Shown here: piece after piece, positions 29,526 through 36,922 of the stretch
How the letters are laid out: every line of letters begins with the position of its first letter
Position numbering within the stretch: position 1 is the stretch's first letter
NCBI RefSeq assembly: GCF_016495405.1
Contig: NZ_CP044522.1
Coordinates: forward strand, 3,271,638 to 3,335,637
DNA: 64,000 nucleotides
Direction of reading: 5' to 3'
Source: Cobetia sp. cqz5-12
GTDB taxonomy: Bacteria > Pseudomonadota > Gammaproteobacteria > Pseudomonadales > Halomonadaceae
Notes under the pieces: model-generated
Database searches by the model: none
What the model was told of the DNA's origin: nothing
What the model saw: only the letters and a program-made list of their open reading frames with translations
Program-made: the position numbers and the translations under genes

Positions 29526-30689
29526 ATGCGTCCCGTCACTGCCCGTCCAACAGGTTCTCTCCCAGGCGCCAGCAAGATGTCTTGTGGCACATCCCCTTCA
29601 AGAAACTGCCCTCACGCTTATCCCAGCACAGTCAATGACGGCCCCGGGGGTACCGCCGCCCTCAGCCACGCGCCGCAGGTGGCGCCAGCCTTCTCGACCC
29701 GTCGCCTGGGCATGGCATTGATCATGCTCGGTGCAGTGGCATTGGCCCCCATGGTGGAGGCAGCCGAGGACGAGGGTGGCGTGCTGTCATTGAAGGTCGA
29801 GAATGACCTTCTCGCCTCCGGCGATGACGGCCACTACACCAATGGCTTTGCGCTGAGCTATACCTTCGCGACACCGGATCAGCATTGGTCACGCTCATTC
29901 GCGGACTGGGTACCCGGCTTCAGCGCGGCGCGACTGGACGCCACGGCCTATCGCTTCGGACAGCAGATCTATACCCCCAATGACATCTCTCGCGAACAAC
30001 CGGATCAGGACGACCGCCCCTACGCGGGCTACCTGTTCGGTGGCGTATCGCTGTTCGCTGGTGAAGAGGGAGATGACTGGCGACGGGTGGACACCTTCAA
30101 TCTGGATCTCGGCATCGTCGGCCCGGCCTCGGGCGCCAAGGAGGCTCAGAAGGGAGTCCACGAGATCACCGGCAGTGATGAACCGGAAGGCTGGGATCAC
30201 CAGCTGAACAACGAGCCGGTGATCAGCACCGGCTGGCAGACGCAGCTATGGCTGCCGGCCCGGGCCGCGGGGCTTGAGGTGGAGTACGGCCCCTCGGCTT
30301 CCGTGGCGCTGGGCAACCTCTACACCTATGCGGGCGTCGGTGGCGGCATACGTATCGGCCAGGGGCTGACCCGCAGCTACGGGATACCGACAGTGGCACC
30401 GGCCCAGGGCGGCCGTCAGTACTTTCATCCCGACGGCGACTTTGCCTGGTATCTGTTCGCCAATATCGAAGGCCGCGCGATGGCCTACAACATGCTGCTG
30501 GACGGCAATGGCTTCGAGGACAGCGCCTCGGTGGACCGTCGTCCGCTGGTCGGCGACCTGCAACTGGGCTTCGCGCTCAGCTGGCAACGCTGGCAGCTGG
30601 CGTTCGTCAACGTGTGGCGCACCCACGAATTCGAGACGCAGCAGGAGAGCGATCAATTCGGCTCGCTGACGCTCTCGACCTGGCTATGA
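29526..30689 (+). CDS. lpxR: LpxR-like lipid A 3'-O-deacylase (DUF2219 family)
   Basis: Predicted outer-membrane beta-barrel enzyme of the LpxR family, which removes the 3' acyl chains of lipid A. Seen are LKVENDLLASGDDGHYTNG (the Asn-Asp pair and following Thr/Asn expected at the active site), DDRPYAGYLFGG, and GWDHQLNNEPV containing the likely catalytic His. A hydrophobic signal segment ending MVEAAED is present, but it lies at residues 58-81 when translation starts at the ATG with the excellent AGGAG site. An internal ATG at 29712 would give a normal signal peptide but has no ribosome site. The protein ends in an aromatic-free LSTWL. Confidence 0.85.
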   Translation: MRPVTARPTGSLPGASKMSCGTSPSRNCPHAYPSTVNDGPGGTAALSHAPQVAPAFSTRRLGMALIMLGAVALAPMVEAAEDEGGVLSLKVENDLLASGDDGHYTNGFALSYTFATPDQHWSRSFADWVPGFSAARLDATAYRFGQQIYTPNDISREQPDQDDRPYAGYLFGGVSLFAGEEGDDWRRVDTFNLDLGIVGPASGAKEAQKGVHEITGSDEPEGWDHQLNNEPVISTGWQTQLWLPARAAGLEVEYGPSASVALGNLYTYAGVGGGIRIGQGLTRSYGIPTVAPAQGGRQYFHPDGDFAWYLFANIEGRAMAYNMLLDGNGFEDSASVDRRPLVGDLQLGFALSWQRWQLAFVNVWRTHEFETQQESDQFGSLTLSTWL

Positions 30690-30730
30690 CTCGGCGCCGA
30701 GCTGCAGACGGCACTGACAAGACGCGATGG

Positions 30731-30786
30731 ATGAGCAGAATCTAATGAGAAGAGCCTGATGAGAAGTGTCTGATGAGCGGAGACAG
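30731..30786. repeat. 14-bp degenerate tandem repeat (4 units) after the lpxR-like gene
   Basis: Four contiguous units at 30731-30744, 30745-30758, 30759-30772 and 30773-30786, all starting ATGAG and sharing ATGAG(A/C)(A/G)G as core. They start 41 nt after the stop codon and abut the terminator hairpin. Confidence 0.8.
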
Positions 30787-30819
30787 AAAGGCCGGGCAGA
30801 TAGCCCGGCCTTTCTGTCT
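30781..30819. terminator. Bidirectional terminator between lpxR-like gene and small membrane protein gene
   Basis: 17-bp perfect stem (30781-30797 with 30803-30819), loop AGATA, with T-rich and A-rich edges, between two convergent genes. Confidence 0.92.
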
Positions 30820-30861
30820 GCGGGAAACGTCATGCTTCCCGGAGGGTTGCTGATGGTGAGA

Positions 30862-31146
30862 TCAGTGCATCTTGACCTTGCTCATGCCCCAGCAGATCAG
30901 CTTGCCGCCGATCAGAACGATCAGCGCCAGCACGATCAATGCCATCAGCATGGAGATGGGATTGACGATGAAGGTCGCGCCCAGAATACCCAGGGCCACA
31001 CCCCAGACGTAGCGGTCACCGCTATCGATGCTCAGAGCTTCCGGCAGGACACGCTTGACGGTGGCACCCAGCGAGCCTTCCCAGCGGTTCAAGCACAGCA
31101 TGAAGATCGCAGCGAAGCTCACCAGCCAGATCAATGTCACGGTCAT
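30862..31146 (-). CDS. Small inner-membrane protein of unknown function
   Basis: 94-aa hydrophobic protein with an N-terminal helix (MTVTLIWLVSFAAIFMLCL), a polar loop with SIDSGDRYVW, then one long or two short helices (GVALGILGATFIVNPISMLMALIVLALIVLIGG), ending in a basic KVKMH. No family is recognised. The CAGGAGAG ribosome site, normal codon use and the flanking terminator support a real gene. Confidence 0.75.
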   Translation of the reverse strand: MTVTLIWLVSFAAIFMLCLNRWEGSLGATVKRVLPEALSIDSGDRYVWGVALGILGATFIVNPISMLMALIVLALIVLIGGKLICWGMSKVKMH

Positions 31147-31507
31147 CGAAATTCTCTCCTGAAAAAATAGGGTCGCATGGCGCCTGAGTTGTCATTTCCC
31201 GTCAGGCGACGGGACAGAGTGTGCAGAGCGAGGCCACCCCGGGCCGCGCGTCAGAATCCGCAATATCCGAGTAGGCAGAGTAACCAGACCCCGTGGCCCT
31301 CGCAAGCCATCGCCCCAACCTTGTATGGCCGTCAGCAGGACGGCCGCCGTGCGCTGGCAGGGCAACCCCGCCAGACACCTGATAATCCAATCGTTTTCCC
31401 CCTTCCTCCACCGATGGCTTCGAGGGTGAGAAAAAACCCGGCCTCAGGGTTGAAATGCACGCCTGCGAGCGTCACCTATACTTTCAAGACAAGGTAACGT
31501 GCGCTGG

Positions 31508-31596
31508 ATTGCCTCTCAGGCAATGTCATCAGCGGGCCAGAAGCCACGTGATACGCGGCTTTTTTCCAGTTTCCCCCCTGACAGTCACCTCAGGGG
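31508..31596 (+). ncRNA. Three successive hairpins, candidate leader attenuator or small RNA before slyD
   Basis: Hairpin 1: ATTGCCT-CTC-AGGCAAT (31508-31524). Hairpin 2: AAGCC-ACG type stem with one mismatch, 31541-31560, followed by six T residues, so it resembles an intrinsic terminator. Hairpin 3: CCCCTGA / TCAGGGG (31575-31596). slyD begins 45 nt later. The remainder of the 494-nt gap shows no coding frame. Confidence 0.4.
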
Positions 31597-31640
31597 CACG
31601 TTACCATTGACGTTCATATACCTATCGAAAGGCTCTCATC

Positions 31641-32123
31641 ATGCAAATCGCCCAGAATGCCGTCGTATCCTTCCACTACACCCTGACCAACAACGAAGGG
31701 GAAGTGCTGGATAGCTCCGAAGGTCGCGAGCCGCTGGCCTACATCCACGGCGCTGGCAACATCGTCCCGGGCCTCGAGAAGGAACTCGACGGCAAGACTT
31801 CCGGCGACGAGCTGAAAGTTGCCGTCTCTCCGGAAGAAGGTTACGGCGAAGTCCAGGAAGCCCTGGTCCAGGAAGTGCCGCGTGAAGCCTTCCAGGGTGT
31901 CGAAGACATCGAAGCTGGCATGCAGTTCCAGGCACAGACCCAAGGCGGCCCGCTGATGGTCACCGTCACCAAGGTCGAAGGCGACACTGTCACCGTCGAT
32001 GGCAACCACCCGCTGGCCGGCGAAACCCTGAACTTCGACGTACAGATCACCAACGTGCGTGAAGCTTCTGCCGAAGAGCTGGAACACGGCCACGTTCACG
32101 GCGAAGGCGGCGTGGAGCACTAA
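31641..32123 (+). CDS. slyD: FKBP-type peptidyl-prolyl isomerase, SlyD-like
   Basis: Cytosolic prolyl isomerase/chaperone of 160 aa. The FKBP core is interrupted by the insert-in-flap domain (YGEVQEALVQEVPREAF through QTQGGPLMVTV), which defines SlyD. NNEGEVLDSSEGREPLAYIHG and IVPGLEKELDGK are standard. The C-terminal tail HGHVHGEGGVEH is a short His-rich metal-binding tail, much shorter than in E. coli SlyD, which uses it for nickel delivery. The ribosome site is AAAGG. Three hairpins follow, the last a strong terminator. Confidence 0.93.
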   Translation: MQIAQNAVVSFHYTLTNNEGEVLDSSEGREPLAYIHGAGNIVPGLEKELDGKTSGDELKVAVSPEEGYGEVQEALVQEVPREAFQGVEDIEAGMQFQAQTQGGPLMVTVTKVEGDTVTVDGNHPLAGETLNFDVQITNVREASAEELEHGHVHGEGGVEH

Positions 32124-32142
32124 GCTCCGCCTCTTCCCTCAT

Positions 32143-32232
32143 CCGAGGCATCACCTCGGGTGAGCGCCTCACACAGTGTGTGAGGCCGGAACCGAAAGCC
32201 CCGCGACTGAGTCATCAGTCGCGGGGCTTTTT
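32143..32232 (+). terminator. Hairpin cluster ending in a rho-independent terminator after slyD
   Basis: CCGAGG / CCTCGG (32143-32159), GCCTCACAC / GTGTGAGGC (32166-32186), then a 16-bp perfect stem 32195-32210 with 32215-32230 (loop GTCA) ending in five T residues. Confidence 0.9.
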
Positions 32233-32339
32233 CGTGTCTGGCTGGCTGACTTGGCAGGCTTGTCGGAGTGGCTCAGCCCACCCTTTCAAGCCCACTCTTT
32301 CCAGCGCTTCAGGCCCAGCTCTTTTCTCAGGCTCCCGGA

Positions 32340-33038
32340 TCAGGCGCCGCAGCTGGGCGGCGTGGCATCGCTGGAAAGGCTCAAGCCACGAAACAGCGCC
32401 GTGGCATCACCACCGGCATTGTCACCGTCAGCCATCAACGCAAGTCCGGCAATCTCGCTCGGCTTGCTGCCAAACAGTGACGCGTAATCAGCACGCAGAT
32501 CGCGCACCTCTGCCACCCACTGCCCTATCTTCTCGTCACCGGATTCAACGGCCAGCAGTATGGCGCGATCCGTGAAGGCGTTGTCCCAATGGCTGCCTCG
32601 CGCTTCATTGCTGGACCAGACGTAATTGATGGCCTCGACCTGCCACGGCAGGATACCGGTCTTGTTGACCACATAGAGGCGCGCCGGGTAGTCATCCCCT
32701 CCCTTGGTCTTCTCGTTCACGCCCGGATAGATGCTGTCCACCTGCCAGCACCACTTCAGATAGGGCGTCTCCTCGAGCGAGATATCTTCCTCGAGATAGC
32801 GCGCGGAGGCCTGCCCCTGAGCACGCGCCTCGAGAGCGGGTCGGCCTTCGCGCTCCACCACGCGATACGCGGTCTGGCCTTCGAAGGTCTTCTCGCCCCA
32901 GGCGAGAATCTCGGCCGGCGTGAAGGTCTTGTCAGCCGCCAGTGCCGCAGAGGGCATCACCGCCGCCAGCAGGCCACTGGAGGCGACTGCCGCGAGCATG
33001 GGGAAGAAGGAAGACAACTGACGGGAAGTGGTTTTCAT
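32340..33038 (-). CDS. Exported DUF3047-family protein
   Basis: 232 aa with a clear Sec signal peptide (hydrophobic core, cleavage after SAALAAD). The mature region has features of DUF3047 proteins: SARYLEEDISLEETPYLKWCWQVD, GDDYPARLYVV, INYVWSSNEARGSHWDNAF and a C-terminal LALMADGDNAGG. The biochemical function is unknown; the fold is expected to be a beta-sandwich periplasmic domain. The start is the ATG behind GGAG; an ATG 27 nt upstream is less likely. It is downstream of a CDP-alcohol phosphatidyltransferase gene (90 nt) and may be cotranscribed with the YnjBC-type genes. Confidence 0.85.
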   Translation of the reverse strand: MKTTSRQLSSFFPMLAAVASSGLLAAVMPSAALAADKTFTPAEILAWGEKTFEGQTAYRVVEREGRPALEARAQGQASARYLEEDISLEETPYLKWCWQVDSIYPGVNEKTKGGDDYPARLYVVNKTGILPWQVEAINYVWSSNEARGSHWDNAFTDRAILLAVESGDEKIGQWVAEVRDLRADYASLFGSKPSEIAGLALMADGDNAGGDATALFRGLSLSSDATPPSCGA

Positions 33039-33127
33039 TGGCAAGACTCCGAAGCGCTTGAACAACGCAATGAGAAAAGATGGCGGGACGAGTCACCTGC
33101 CGGGCCAGGTACCGCGCTTGGCACACA

Positions 33128-33775
33128 TCAGCCCAGGTCATTGCCGTGCTGCTCGCTTCGGTCCTGGGCTCGCAAGGTGACATACCCTCCCCATACGCGT
33201 GTCAGCGTGGTCAGGATGCATGCCGCAGCGAAGACCCACGCCAACAATGCGAAATGCTGTGGCATCAGGCAGGCCAGCACGAAGAAGGCGATGGTCTCGG
33301 TGCCCTCGGTCAGGCCATCCAGATAATAGAAGGCCTTGCGGGTAAAGTTGGGACGCTCCAGCTGGTGCTTGGCCGCCATGATGGCAAAGGCCAGAAAGCT
33401 CGAACCCGTACCGACGAAGGCGAACAACAGTGCCACCGCCGCCATCGCATTAGCGGCCGAATCAGCCAGTGCGAAGCCCACCACCACGGCGGCATAGAAC
33501 AGGAAATCGAGACAGATATCCAGAAAGCCACCGGCATCGGAGCTCAGGCCGGCATGCCGCGCCAGCGCGCCATCCAGCCCGTCCACCACCCGATTGATCA
33601 GGATAGCGACCAGCGCGAGCCCGAAATGTCCATACGCCAGCAACGGCAACGCCAGCATGCCGATGGCGAAGCCTGCGAGAGTCAGCTGATCCGGATGCAG
33701 ACCGCGTGCCGCTGCGCTACGTGCCAGGCGTTTCAGAGGTGGCTGTACCCAGCGTGAGGTCCACTTGTCCAGCAT
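33128..33775 (-). CDS. CDP-alcohol phosphatidyltransferase family protein (YnjF-like)
   Basis: Integral membrane enzyme of 215 aa. The hallmark CDP-alcohol motif is complete: DGLDGALAR, eight residues, then G-GFLDICLD, giving all metal-binding aspartates. About five or six membrane helices are predicted. The substrate alcohol is unknown. In E. coli ynjF closes the ynjABCDEF cluster; here it follows the YnjC-like permease by 59 nt, so the association is conserved while the ATPase gene between them is missing. Confidence 0.88.
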   Translation of the reverse strand: MLDKWTSRWVQPPLKRLARSAAARGLHPDQLTLAGFAIGMLALPLLAYGHFGLALVAILINRVVDGLDGALARHAGLSSDAGGFLDICLDFLFYAAVVVGFALADSAANAMAAVALLFAFVGTGSSFLAFAIMAAKHQLERPNFTRKAFYYLDGLTEGTETIAFFVLACLMPQHFALLAWVFAAACILTTLTRVWGGYVTLRAQDRSEQHGNDLG

Positions 33776-33834
33776 GTTGCATCTACTCCCATGAGATCGT
33801 TGAGGTCATCATCATTCCAGCGCCTGACAGGCGC

Positions 33835-35598
33835 TCAACCGCGCGTCGGCGAGACCGAGCGCCCGGCAGGTACCGCACGTGCCAGCAGGAAAACCAGCAA
33901 TGGCAGACAGGCCTGCAAGCAGGCGGCTACCGCAGTCAGGCGTGGGTCGGACCCCGTCGCCAGCGCCAGGGTTTCGGTGGTCAGGGTCGGGACACGCCCA
34001 CCGCCCAGCACCACCGTCGGCACGTACTGCGCGATACTGACCGCGAAGGCTACTGCCCAGCTGATGGCCAGCGGCCTGAGCATCAGGCGCAGGCGAATAC
34101 CGATCAGCACCTCGAGCCGTGGACGCCCCAGCAGACGTGCCGCCTGCTCGAGTCGGGTATCGAAGCGCGCCCAGGGGCCGGCCAGCGTCAGCCAGGCGTA
34201 AGGCAAGGCGAACAGCAGATGGCCGATCACCACTCCTGCCCACCCGGGACTGGCACCCAGGCTCAACCAGCCGACCTGGAACCCGAACAGAAAGCTTGCC
34301 TGCGGCAACAGCAATGGCAGATAGAGGCAGACCACGAAGCCGCGCAGGCGGCCACTTTCCCGCTCACGCTCGAACACCGCCACGCTGAGGATGACGGCCA
34401 GTGTCGCTACCAGCAGTGCCAGCCACAGGCTGTTGCTGAAGGCATCCCCCAGACCAGCGAGAGCCTGTTGCCAGCTCTCCCAGCCCCAGCGAGACGGCAG
34501 CAGCGCAGGGAAGAACCAGCTTCTGGCCACCGATTGCACGCCGATCACCACGAAGGCGAGCAGTGAGATCAGCGTGACCACGCCCAGCACTCCGCGCGCG
34601 ACACGCCCGAACATGACGTCACTCGTCAGCGCCAGACGACTTGCGCGCGCCGGGTGATGGCTCAATACCCAATCGCGATGCCAGGTGAGCAGAGAGCGTC
34701 CCAGAGCCGCGCCCAGCGCCATCATCCCGATCACCAGCAGGGCCAGCATCAGGGCGCCGACACTCGCCGGCAGGCGCGCCGTCGGGTCACTGTCACGCCA
34801 CAGTTCGACCAGGCGCACCGCCAGCGTCGGCGTACGCGTCGGCCCCAGCACCTGGGCGACATCCACCACCGCCAGCGAGTAGGCCAGCACCGCGCCGATG
34901 GGCAAGGCGATCGCGCGCATCACCTGGGGCATCAGAATGCGCCAGCGCAGCTGGGGGATGCTGTAGCCGAGCGCCTGCCCCGCCTGCAGTTGCGCGGTGA
35001 CCGGCAGACGCGAGAGCGCCGTCTGCGCCATCAGCATCAAGAATGGCGCCTCCTTGAGCGCCAGACCGACCGCCAGCGTGATGCCATGGGCATCCGGCAG
35101 CGGATACTGCGGCGGCACCAGCACCTCGAAGGGTGCCATCAGCAGGCGCATCAGCACGCCACTCGGGGCAGCCAGCCACAAGAGCCCCAGCGCCAGCGCC
35201 AGATGCGGCATCGCCAGTATCGGGGCCAGCAGGCGCTCCATGCGCTCACCGAAGCGAGTCCCGGCGGCCGCCGAGACCCACCCCATGGTCAAAAGCACCG
35301 CCAGCAGCGTGCCACCGAGGCCACTGACCAGCGTCAGTCGAAAGCCCTCCGCCAGCCCGGGCAAGGCCCACCAGCGCTGCCAGGCGACCGCCGAGACTTG
35401 ATCGAAGCCCAGCGTCGGCCACAGCCCGAAGGCCGGAGCGACCAGTCCGGCCAGCCCCAGTGCCGTAGGCCCGAGCAGCAACAGCAAGACGCCCCAGCGC
35501 AGCACGCGGGCGGGCGTCAGCGGCGCATGACCAGTGGCGGGAGCGACACGCCAGCGATCAGCGACCCATTGCGTCAGTTGCGATAGCGTCGCGCCCAC
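33835..35598 (-). CDS. ABC transporter permease, fused two-domain (YnjC-like)
   Basis: 587-aa membrane protein with two binding-protein-dependent permease modules in one chain, about 12 helices. The EAA-type cytoplasmic loops are visible: QLQAGQALGYSIPQLRWRILMPQ in the first half and RLEQAARLLGRPRLEVLIGIRL in the second. The start is GTG with GGAGG five nt upstream, overlapping the solute-binding-protein gene by 25 nt. The arrangement matches E. coli YnjB-YnjC, whose substrate is not established. No ATP-binding subunit is encoded next to it, so it must recruit one from elsewhere or be inactive. Confidence 0.9.
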   Translation of the reverse strand: MGATLSQLTQWVADRWRVAPATGHAPLTPARVLRWGVLLLLLGPTALGLAGLVAPAFGLWPTLGFDQVSAVAWQRWWALPGLAEGFRLTLVSGLGGTLLAVLLTMGWVSAAAGTRFGERMERLLAPILAMPHLALALGLLWLAAPSGVLMRLLMAPFEVLVPPQYPLPDAHGITLAVGLALKEAPFLMLMAQTALSRLPVTAQLQAGQALGYSIPQLRWRILMPQVMRAIALPIGAVLAYSLAVVDVAQVLGPTRTPTLAVRLVELWRDSDPTARLPASVGALMLALLVIGMMALGAALGRSLLTWHRDWVLSHHPARASRLALTSDVMFGRVARGVLGVVTLISLLAFVVIGVQSVARSWFFPALLPSRWGWESWQQALAGLGDAFSNSLWLALLVATLAVILSVAVFERERESGRLRGFVVCLYLPLLLPQASFLFGFQVGWLSLGASPGWAGVVIGHLLFALPYAWLTLAGPWARFDTRLEQAARLLGRPRLEVLIGIRLRLMLRPLAISWAVAFAVSIAQYVPTVVLGGGRVPTLTTETLALATGSDPRLTAVAACLQACLPLLVFLLARAVPAGRSVSPTRG

Positions 35599-36857
35599 TC
35601 GGCCTCCAACGCATCGGTCCAGCTCGGGTGTGGCTCGCTGAGCGGTGTGCCCAATGCCTCGGGCGACATGCTGCCGGGCAGTCTTGGCAAGGCATCGAAG
35701 GCAGCGCGCTCTTGTGGCGGCAAGCGGGCGACATCCAGCACCGTGTCATCGCCCCAGCGCGAGGGGTCGGCCTTGGCGGCCTGGGCCTCAGCGGACATCA
35801 ATTGATTGATCCACACCAGTGCAGCGGCCTTGTGTGGTGCACTGGCCGGAATCGCCAGATAGTGCACATTGCCGAGGGTGCCACCGTCATGGATATACGG
35901 TTCGATGGTCGGTGGCAGCCGCCCTTCCTGACGGGCATTGGCCACTTCCTGGGGCACGAAGGTCAGCGCGATCCACACGCTGCGCTGGGCGAGCAGTTTC
36001 ATCTGCTCTTCGGCACCGGCTGGTTGACGCTCGCCCTGCGCCCACATCAGAGGATGCAGCGCATCGAGATAGTCCCACAGCGGTGCGGTCACCTCAGCGA
36101 ACTGGGCATCACTCGCCACGGGAGATGCCAGCACCTCGCGCTGCTCGACGGGCATCAATTCCAGCAATGCCTGCTTGAGGAAGGTGGTGCCGTGGAAGCT
36201 GGGCGGCTGCGGATAGGTCACGCGCCCGGGATGCTCTCTGGCCACCTTCAGTAACGCCTGCATCGAGCGCGGCGGCGACTCCAGCAGCGCGCTGTCGTAC
36301 ATGAAGATCAACTGCGCACGCCCCCAGGGCGCCTCCAGACCATCGGTGGCGAGTCCGAAATCGCGCGCGCCGATCTCCTCGAGCAGATAGTCACTGTTGG
36401 GCAGGCGCTCGACGAAGGGGCCCCACACCAGCTCGGCCTGCTTGAGCGCACGGAAGTTCTCGCCGTTGATCCAGATCACATCGATGCTGCCATCACTGCG
36501 TCCTGCGGCCTTCTCCGCCAGCAGAGTCGAGACACTTTCCGCGGTGTCGGAAATCTTGACGTGACGCACCTCGATACCCTGCTGTCTTGCCGCGATACTC
36601 GCCTGATCGCGCAGATAGGCGTTGGTCGCCTCACTGCCGCCCCAGGCGTGGAAATCGATACGCTGTCCACGCGCCTTGTCGGCGATCTCCTGCCACTTGA
36701 GGGAGGCAAGCTCAGGCACCGGACGTCCTGCTTTCGCATCGGCCGCATACGCCAGTGCCGTGGACCAGGGGTTGGCACTGACACCTGCCATCAACAGCAA
36801 GGATCCGCCCATCAACGCCAGGGCACGACGACGGCCCGGCTTGTGATTCGTCTCCAT
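35574..36857 (-). CDS. ABC transporter substrate-binding protein (YnjB-like)
   Basis: Exported solute-binding protein of 427 aa. Twin-arginine-like start RRRALALMGGS and hydrophobic core, cleavage near AYAAD. The mature part opens with IDFHAWGGSEATNAYLRD and has IDVIWINGENFRALKQ, APWGRAQLIFMYD, FHGTTFLKQALLEL and the C-terminal LPRLPGSMSPEALG, the COG4134/YnjB pattern. The ligand is unknown. The start is after AGGAGAT. It overlaps the permease gene, so expression is coupled. Confidence 0.9.
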   Translation of the reverse strand: METNHKPGRRRALALMGGSLLLMAGVSANPWSTALAYAADAKAGRPVPELASLKWQEIADKARGQRIDFHAWGGSEATNAYLRDQASIAARQQGIEVRHVKISDTAESVSTLLAEKAAGRSDGSIDVIWINGENFRALKQAELVWGPFVERLPNSDYLLEEIGARDFGLATDGLEAPWGRAQLIFMYDSALLESPPRSMQALLKVAREHPGRVTYPQPPSFHGTTFLKQALLELMPVEQREVLASPVASDAQFAEVTAPLWDYLDALHPLMWAQGERQPAGAEEQMKLLAQRSVWIALTFVPQEVANARQEGRLPPTIEPYIHDGGTLGNVHYLAIPASAPHKAAALVWINQLMSAEAQAAKADPSRWGDDTVLDVARLPPQERAAFDALPRLPGSMSPEALGTPLSEPHPSWTDALEAEWARRYRN

Positions 36858-36879
36858 GAGGGGATCTCCTGATAGGAAA

Positions 36880-36912
36880 ATGCCGCGTCCCGGACATGCG
36901 GGTGCGCGGCAT
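36880..36912 (-). terminator. Terminator after the reductase fusion gene
   Basis: Minus-strand stem ATGCCGCG / CGCGGCAT ending in a short U run, 11 nt beyond the stop codon of the fusion gene and just ahead of the solute-binding-protein ribosome site. Confidence 0.65.
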
Positions 36913-36922
36913 CAGTCATCAA

